DNA from: Lunularia cruciata
Lineage: Eukaryota > Streptophyta > Marchantiopsida > Lunulariales > Lunulariaceae
Length of the DNA stretch: 64,000 nt
Reading direction: 5' to 3'
NCBI GenBank assembly: GCA_948567375.1
Contig: OX419756.1
Span: 27,072,552-27,136,551 of the forward strand
Shown here: piece after piece, positions 58,290-64,000 of the stretch
How the letters are laid out: every line of letters begins with the position of its first letter
Numbering within the stretch: the stretch's first letter is position 1
Position numbers and translations under genes: made by a program
Notes under the pieces: generated by a model
What the model was told of the DNA's origin: nothing
The model's input: the letters and a program-made list of their open reading frames with translations, nothing else
The model's database searches: none

Positions 58290-59210
58290 GATCAAGACCA
58301 ACTTGTGATAACCAAGGAGTCAAAATGCTCAAGCATTAGCATTGATTCTTTGATATGTTTGGGTTTGTGCATGGTTATTTCTAATTTGGAACACAATTTC
58401 AAATCTCTCATAAACCGTCTCAAGGCTTCACCTTCTATACATCTAAAATAAGCATCATGGTGTTCTAGAATTGAGAAATGTAACTTCTTACTAAACCAAT
58501 CTACCTCACTTTTTCCAATTGATCTTGTGATCTAACATATGTAGCATTCACAATTTAAAATTGCCCAATGACCGCACTCTTGAAGTCTTCCTATGTTAAG
58601 ATTGGAGCAACAAATTGATGTTAAGTTTGCTCTGCCTAGAAGTATCTTCAAATTTTTGCCATTCCATCTTGTTGACTTAAAGCTAAGTGGATTTATCTCC
58701 AATCATTTAGGATATTTATGGCTTCAAAGTAAATTTCACAATCAAACATAAAGTTCTTTATTGCACTTGGTAGATTCTTGCTTTTGAAGACCTTTGGTTG
58801 CAAGTATTGAATATGATCTTCTCCTTCTTGAAATGTTGCTTACTCCAATTTCTCTTGTTATTGCACATTATGATCCCTCTCTTCCAACAATCAACTAACA
58901 TGGTCAATTTTTTGTTACATAACAATGATAATTTTGGGCATTGCCATGATTACTATTCTATCAACTATTTATTCTCAATTATCAAGGTTAATATATAGAT
59001 ACAACATGTCCATTGATCTCCATAAGATACATTCCAAAGGATCAATGGTTCATCAAACAAGGTGACTACATTCAAAAAATGTTGGCAAAAGAGACAAATA
59101 ATGAACTATTGGAAATGGTGCTTTCATAGCACATAGATATAGAAATCCCAATGTTTTGGAGGAGATTGATTTGGTGGACCATAAATTCTATCTATTCCAT
59201 TCCCACTCTA
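58290..59210 (-). pseudogene. C2 gag remnant
   Basis: Minus-strand text includes SILEHHDAYFRCIEGEALRR and FMRDLKLCSKLEITMHKPK, plausible for a gag core, between the primer site and the family-B LTR. No zinc knuckle was identified. Confidence 0.45.
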
Positions 59211-59217
59211 ATACCAA

Positions 59218-59676
59218 TGTAAAAGATCAAGGATAGAAATATGAGAATATGAAGCCAAGTCACATTAAAAATTTAAATTACAGAGAACTTTGAATGCCAA
59301 GCATGAGCTTGGGCTTTGGTATTTATAGTGAAGCAACACATGGCGCTTGAGAAGATTCCAAGGAAGCTTCCCTCTCAAATTTACCTTCTTGGACTGCAAG
59401 CTAAGCTATCTTAGAAACTACCAAGGAAGCTCCCTACTTGAAGTCACCTCCTTGACATACAAGCTAAGCTAGTTTTTAACGTGATGTACAAGTTATCAAT
59501 CCTTGGATAATACCTATATGCTTTACACTAAGAAACTTCCAAAGTGCTTCTAGAACATTTGAATAAGAAACTTCCTAGATGCTTCTAGTACATTCTTAGA
59601 ATTCCTACCTATATTTGTCTTATTTTACTAACTTATTAGTCTCTACTAACTTGTCTTCTAACTTCATATTATTATA
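59218..59676 (-). repeat. 5' LTR of C2
   Basis: About 459 bp. The U5 end (GATCTTTTACA, minus strand) is followed by a primer-like TTGGTATTAGAG. The U3 start is mutated (TATAATAATATGAAG). TATA-like GGTATTTATAG (plus strand) near 59317 and degraded heat-shock triplets (TTCTAGAACATT, GAAACTTC) upstream match C1. Confidence 0.75.
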
Positions 59677-60622
59677 TATAGCATACCAACACATTGAATC
59701 CTTGAATAACACTATTACTCTTTGGAGTATCAAATCCATTAAACCTTGATTGTTTCTCCTTCCATTTAAATTATTTCAACTTAAGCCTTATGAACCAAGA
59801 AAGTAACTTTCCAAAATATATACTTATATTTTTCACAAAGAAATTTCACTTCCATAGAAGCATTGCATTAATGAAAAAATAACACAAAATTGTGCTTATT
59901 TGACTTATTGTAAATGAGAATACCATCTAAAAAATCATAACATGTTTTTCAAACAAGTCATTAAGTACATAATACAGTTGATCCATTTTCATGCTTATAT
60001 ACATTGCTACATGTCATACATCATTGTCAACATCACACAATATAGAAGCAAAACTCACACATAAGTCATACATGGACTCTTAAGTGCCACAATGATCAAT
60101 TTGTTCACACAACTCAAATCACACTCAATTAGATCAATATTTGATCTATCACTCAAAAATTTATCATCAATTGGGCACTAATTATAGTCAAGCCACACAC
60201 AATCTAGCTAAGAGAATCCAAGTGATGCTTGTCGGCCTTTGTCCACCATAACCAAGATCTCAAAGGTCAACATCAAAGAAGTGAGCTCTTTGGAGCTGCA
60301 TTGAGCCCCATCATGTAGTCAATACCCCAAACAAAAAATCTGACCGTCAACAAGTAGTCTATGCTAAAATACTCCTAATTACCAACAATACTACTCTAGA
60401 GTCCAAGCAATCCATGTGCACTACTACAAATGGTATGACAACTATCGTGCATATCTCCCCTCTAGTTGGTGGTTAGGTCTCTCTAACTCCAAATAGTTAT
60501 CTACTCCAAGTATATGGAATACCCTATGGTGGGCAAAAGATAAAGAGGTTGGGTGCTATCGAGTCCAATCATTAGTCGCACGTCTATAATATATACCATA
60601 TAAAGGATGAACTAACAATAAG
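59677..60622. other. Unassigned segment between C2 and D
   Basis: No domain recognised. It may include the 3' end of remnant D (minus strand), but no LTR ends were identified. Confidence 0.35.
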
Positions 60623-61981
60623 TCAAGTACATCTAAGATATAAACATTGTCTTTGAGGAGCCACCATGAGGGAAAGAGTCAAACATGCCATATGCCATCC
60701 TCTTGAACAACTATCACACACTAACATAGTAGCAAATCCACCAAAAGAGCCGCATAACATACACCACAAGCCTACTTGTACAAGTACTAAGCTTGGGTCC
60801 ATAGTACTATCAATGTTTGGGAGGTGGCATGGCACACAATTGTGCACATGATCCTTCCAAACAACACCATCATATCCTTCTAATACAAGGACTCTAGATA
60901 GAAAAACCTCACACACTCTCAAGATAATGCGGCCTATAGAAATATCAAGTGTCATCAATGTTATTTGCTATAGATATACATAATCACTTAGATGAAATCA
61001 ACAGATCAAGGATCTATAACCTCCTCCTTGAATGGTAGCATAACATAAGGTATCTTTATGTTGAGCAGTTGCCTAGTTCTTGAAGATTATCAACATCACT
61101 CTCCAAAAGATCTCTGCCCATTGAGGACTTGCGCTCATCCATACATCTGGATTGTCCAAGTCCAAAACAATAGTAGCATCTTGACTAATGGTTACAGGTA
61201 AATCTAGATCTCATCCATAGAGTAGAAAGTAAGGAGAGAAGGATGCTAAGGAGGGTTGCCAATTGAATTAATAACGCATGGCCAACCAAGGTAATTGGAG
61301 ATCCAAATCTCCCAAGTGTCCTCTCTTCACCGTTTGAACCACTTCTTTGCTAAGCCATCTGCCTTAGGGTGATCTTGAGAGGTAGTATGTAGATCAATGA
61401 AAGCCTTGTCATACAAGACCTAAAACTCCCTGAACTCTGTATATTGATTACTCAAAACCTTAGTGGGTGCACCAAAATGAATAAGAACCCAATCCAAGAA
61501 CAAGTAAGTTGTCCCTTCAATGGACTTGTTAGGAAGTACCACTAGCTTAATCCACTTGGAGAAGTGTTCCACCATAACCAAAATGTACCGATGATGTCTC
61601 AGAGTCAATAGTAAAGGTCCAACAAAGTCTAAACTCCAATGATAACCCAACTCCATGATAGGTAATGGTTGTAATTGTGGCATTGAAGCATTGAATGATG
61701 CTCTAACTTGGTCACAAACTATATATATGGTAACAAACTACTATACATTAGTTTGCATACCACACCAACAATAATGACTCTAGAGTAAGCTATTTGTATA
61801 CTTTACTCTAAAATGTCCTAGCTCCTCATGAGCATGACGAACCAACTGTGGTCTCTAAGATGGAAGTGGTACTATTCTCACTCTACCATCCTCCCATACA
61901 TAAAGTATGTGTCTGCACTCCAATCTGAACCATCTAGCTCATTGAAGAACACGGTCTCTCTCCATGGCCCCAAATTTGCAT
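60623..61981 (-). pseudogene. Gypsy pol remnant D: integrase followed by a PHD-like finger
   Basis: Reading down from 61981: linker ILYVWEDGRVRIVPLPS; integrase finger VRHAHEELGHFRV...CDQV; core LQPLPIMELGYHWSLDFVGP, LVMVEHFSKWIKLVVLPNKS, FGAPTKVLSNQYTEF (61683-61420), then SQDHPKADGLAKKWFKR, stop. Below 61320 one frame (with stops) runs through QLPWLAMRY, YATIQGGGYRS, RIILRVCEVFLSRVLVLEGY to a Cys-rich end at 60626. The upper end is cut by A4. It differs in sequence from families A, B and C. Confidence 0.8.
60626..60763 (-). other. PHD-like zinc finger at the end of D pol
   Basis: CMLCGSFGGFATMLVCDSCS then RGWHMACL gives Cys-x2-Cys, Cys-x2-Cys, His-x2-Cys in PHD order. The expected W-x-C-x2-C ending is degraded to QCLYLRC, so the seventh ligand is lost. 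It follows integrase in the same frame. PHD fingers commonly bind histone H3 tails; a targeting role like that of a chromodomain is inference. Confidence 0.6.
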
Positions 61982-62724
61982 TGTAATATTCCAAGAAGAG
62001 AGAAACACAATAGAGAAAACACAAATTCCACACTCAAACCCCGATGCTCCAAAGAAACACCTTCTCTTTATTATATAGCCAAAGAGGATCTCCTCCAAGA
62101 AAACTCTACCATAGGATTAGGTACATGGATAGGTGACCTATCAGCAAGCTCCACCCTTAGATTACTTGCTTAGATGGGTGACATGTTGGTCCTGGTCCCA
62201 TATGGTTGGTCAAATAGGATTTGATCATAAGGAATCTTTTAGAGAATCTTCTTGTAAGAATCTTGGAATCCCATGGGTGAGGTATCATTGGAAAGCTTAT
62301 GATAAGAAAAACCTAGGGGACTAAAGGCTAGCCCTTCTTCTATTGGGGGGGGGGAGACTTTTGATATATTTTTGAGACCTAATTCATATATTTAGGCCTC
62401 CAAAATTACCTCTCAAGTTTTCAAGCCTATTTTGGCTTCTACTTTGATAGTAGAAGTTCTCTTTTGGTGATAACTCTATCTGATCTACTTTCTTTATCAT
62501 GTGTAACATCCTTCCAAATATCACCACCCTAAGTTTCACCTTTAGATCATATGCCTAGCTAAAGTTTCTTAAGTTTCCAAACATATTTCTAGCTTATTAG
62601 TAAAAGTACTCTATTGGTGATACCTTTGTTTGATCTTCTTAGTCAATTATGTATAAATTTTTTCCAAATGTTACCAAACCAAATCTCATCTCTAGATCAT
62701 ATGTCTAACTATTGGTATTATAAA
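61982..62724 (-). repeat. 3' LTR of A4 (duplicated U3 type)
   Basis: About 743 bp, TGTAATATTCC to ACTATTGGTATTATA (last bases mutated from ATTACA). It has the tandem U3 duplication and a G10 run at 62345-62354. Confidence 0.85.
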
Positions 62725-62729
62725 CCTCC

Positions 62730-63495
62730 CTCCTTTAAAGACTTACAATGCACTCGTTGCAAAGTTGTTGCTCAAAAGATTTCACTAACACTGGTACATG
62801 GGTCAAGTTGGCTATTGGCTCCCATGTCATCTCATACAATGAGTAACCTTTCCAATGTACCAGGTATTTCACAAGTGGATGGCAAGTACTCTGGATGCGC
62901 TTCTGGAGAATGCGTTTGACTTCATACTCCTTTGTATCATCAATGATTGATGGATAAGGTCAAATTTCTTGTAAGGAAGGAAACTTTTCTAGTTGGAGTG
63001 CATATTTTCATAATAAGGAGACATGGAATACTTGATGAATATTCATGTGAGCTGGTAGTTTGAGGTTGTAGATTATTGTGCCAATTCTACAAGGTATGGA
63101 GAAAGGTCCAATGAAATGTGGTTTGAGCATGCAAGGACCAACTAATGTAAGGTTGGTTGTTGATAACCAGATTTGATCCCCCACATCAAACTCTAGGTGT
63201 TGGCAATGTGCATTTGCATATTTTTTTGTTGATTTTGAGCAATCTACAACTTGTTTTTGGCGCTCTCCACTCCTTGTTGGATTTTGGAAACAAAAGTATT
63301 GACAGCCTCCAACTTGCTATCCACCGGGTGGATCTTCATCAAGGTTGATGGTGTGAGAGGAATTTTTCCATACATTAGGAAGAATGGTGTGACCTATGCG
63401 GATGTATTCATTGAATTGTTGTAAACAAACTCCACTAGTGGAAGTAAGGTGTCCCACCTTTCTTGCTCTTCTAGAGTGAAGCCCTTAAGCATGTC
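62730..63495 (-). pseudogene. A4 integrase tail and chromodomain region
   Basis: Plus-strand text at 62750-63000 is the complement of the A1 chromodomain and its flank (for example TTTGCAACGAGTGCATTGTA, minus strand). Integrase tail text lies at 63000-63480, with stops near 63400 and 63480. Confidence 0.75.
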
Positions 63496-64000
63496 CTAAA
63501 TAGTAAAATTAGCCCTTTCTGTCTGACCATCAGTCTGTGGATGGTAGGTTGTGGATATGGCCAATTTGGGTTTGAAGAGACCAAAGGGTGTTCTCCAAAA
63601 CAAATTGGTGAATTGAGTGCCCCTATCAATGATGAGCACCCGAGACAAGCCATAGTGAGAAAACATGACATCTAATTGAGCTAATTGTGGAGCCATCATA
63701 TCCTTGGTAGTAGGATATACATGGATCATTTTGCTAAGCCAATCAACAAAGACAATGATGGAGTCAAATCTTGAGGTGGTCTTGGGCAATTCACAAATTA
63801 GATCCATGCTTACGTGTTCTCAATGGTGTACAAGAGTAGGAAGTGGTTGAAGGAGGCATGTGGGAACTTGATTAGATGCTTTATTTTGTTGGCAAAGGAG
63901 GTAAACTTGAACATACTCCATCACATTGTTGCTCATCTTGGGCCAATAATAATTGCATTTGGCTGCATCTAAGGTTTTGTCCATTCCAACATGATTGACA

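Larger units (their letters stand above)
55451..59676 (-). mobile_element. Family-C chromovirus C2, split by a family-B LTR
   Basis: Minus-strand element: 5' LTR 59218-59676, primer site near 59205-59217 (TTGGTATTAGAG), gag/protease area 56.9-59.2 kb, RT 56.2-56.9 kb and RNase H 55.5-56.2 kb. It is cut at 55450 by A3, so integrase and 3' LTR are missing. A family-B LTR interrupts at 57716-58289. Strongly mutated throughout. Confidence 0.82.
61982..64000 (-). mobile_element. Family-A chromovirus A4, 3' part
   Basis: Minus-strand element entering from the right edge: integrase core (63807-63496: MDLICELPKTTSRFDSIIVF, VLIIDRGTQFTNLFWRTPFG, YHPQTDGQTERANF), integrase tail and chromodomain region (62.73-63.2 kb) and a 3' LTR (61982-62724) with duplicated U3. 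MDLICEL, IIDRG and QTERAN keep the catalytic D, D, E. The left flank is TGCAT; the other flank is outside the window. Confidence 0.88.

Overview
The window is nuclear DNA of a land plant or close streptophyte relative. It holds one intron-rich, full-length Tousled-like protein kinase gene. On both sides lie decayed Ty3/gypsy LTR retrotransposons of plant type: chromodomains, primer-binding sites matching initiator tRNA-Met, and LTRs bounded by TG and CA. The species cannot be named from the sequence. Nothing bacterial, organellar or viral was seen.

Layout. 1-778: the 3' end and LTR of a family-B element, sitting inside a family-C chromovirus whose pol and 3' LTR fill 779-4023. 4224-9227: a complete but internally deleted family-A chromovirus (A1). 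9.6-15.3 kb, minus: remnant of a Tat/Athila-like gypsy element (E) with a long coiled-coil-coding region. 15.3-16.8 kb, minus: family-A fragment (A0). 16.8-20 kb: AT-rich, no genes seen. 21.07-37.13 kb, minus: the kinase gene in 17 exons, with large introns carrying their own local repeat families. 38.3-40.3 kb: AT-rich, no genes seen. 40.3-41.4 kb: a TRIM-like pair of family-C-type LTRs. 41.5-46.8 kb: A2. 48.7-55.45 kb: A3, split by a solo family-B LTR. 55.45-59.7 kb: C2, also split by a family-B LTR. 60.6-61.98 kb: remnant D, in which a PHD-like finger follows the integrase. 61.98-64 kb: A4, which runs off the window. A2, A3, C2, D and A4 are all on the minus strand.

Only the kinase gene looks functional. 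Its 17 inferred exons have GT-AG junctions and compatible phases, and they add up to 2,085 bp (694 aa plus stop), close to the usual plant TOUSLED length. Every retroelement coding region carries stops, frameshifts or deletions. The gene island (about 20-38 kb) looks richer in CpG by eye than its flanks, as expected if the flanks have long been methylated.

Most interesting points: arrays of heat-shock elements in the family-C LTRs; an unrecognised ORF ahead of gag shared by three family-A copies; the PHD-like finger in frame behind the integrase of remnant D; a partial copy of a kinase exon inside intron 1; and several repeat families confined to the introns of the kinase gene.
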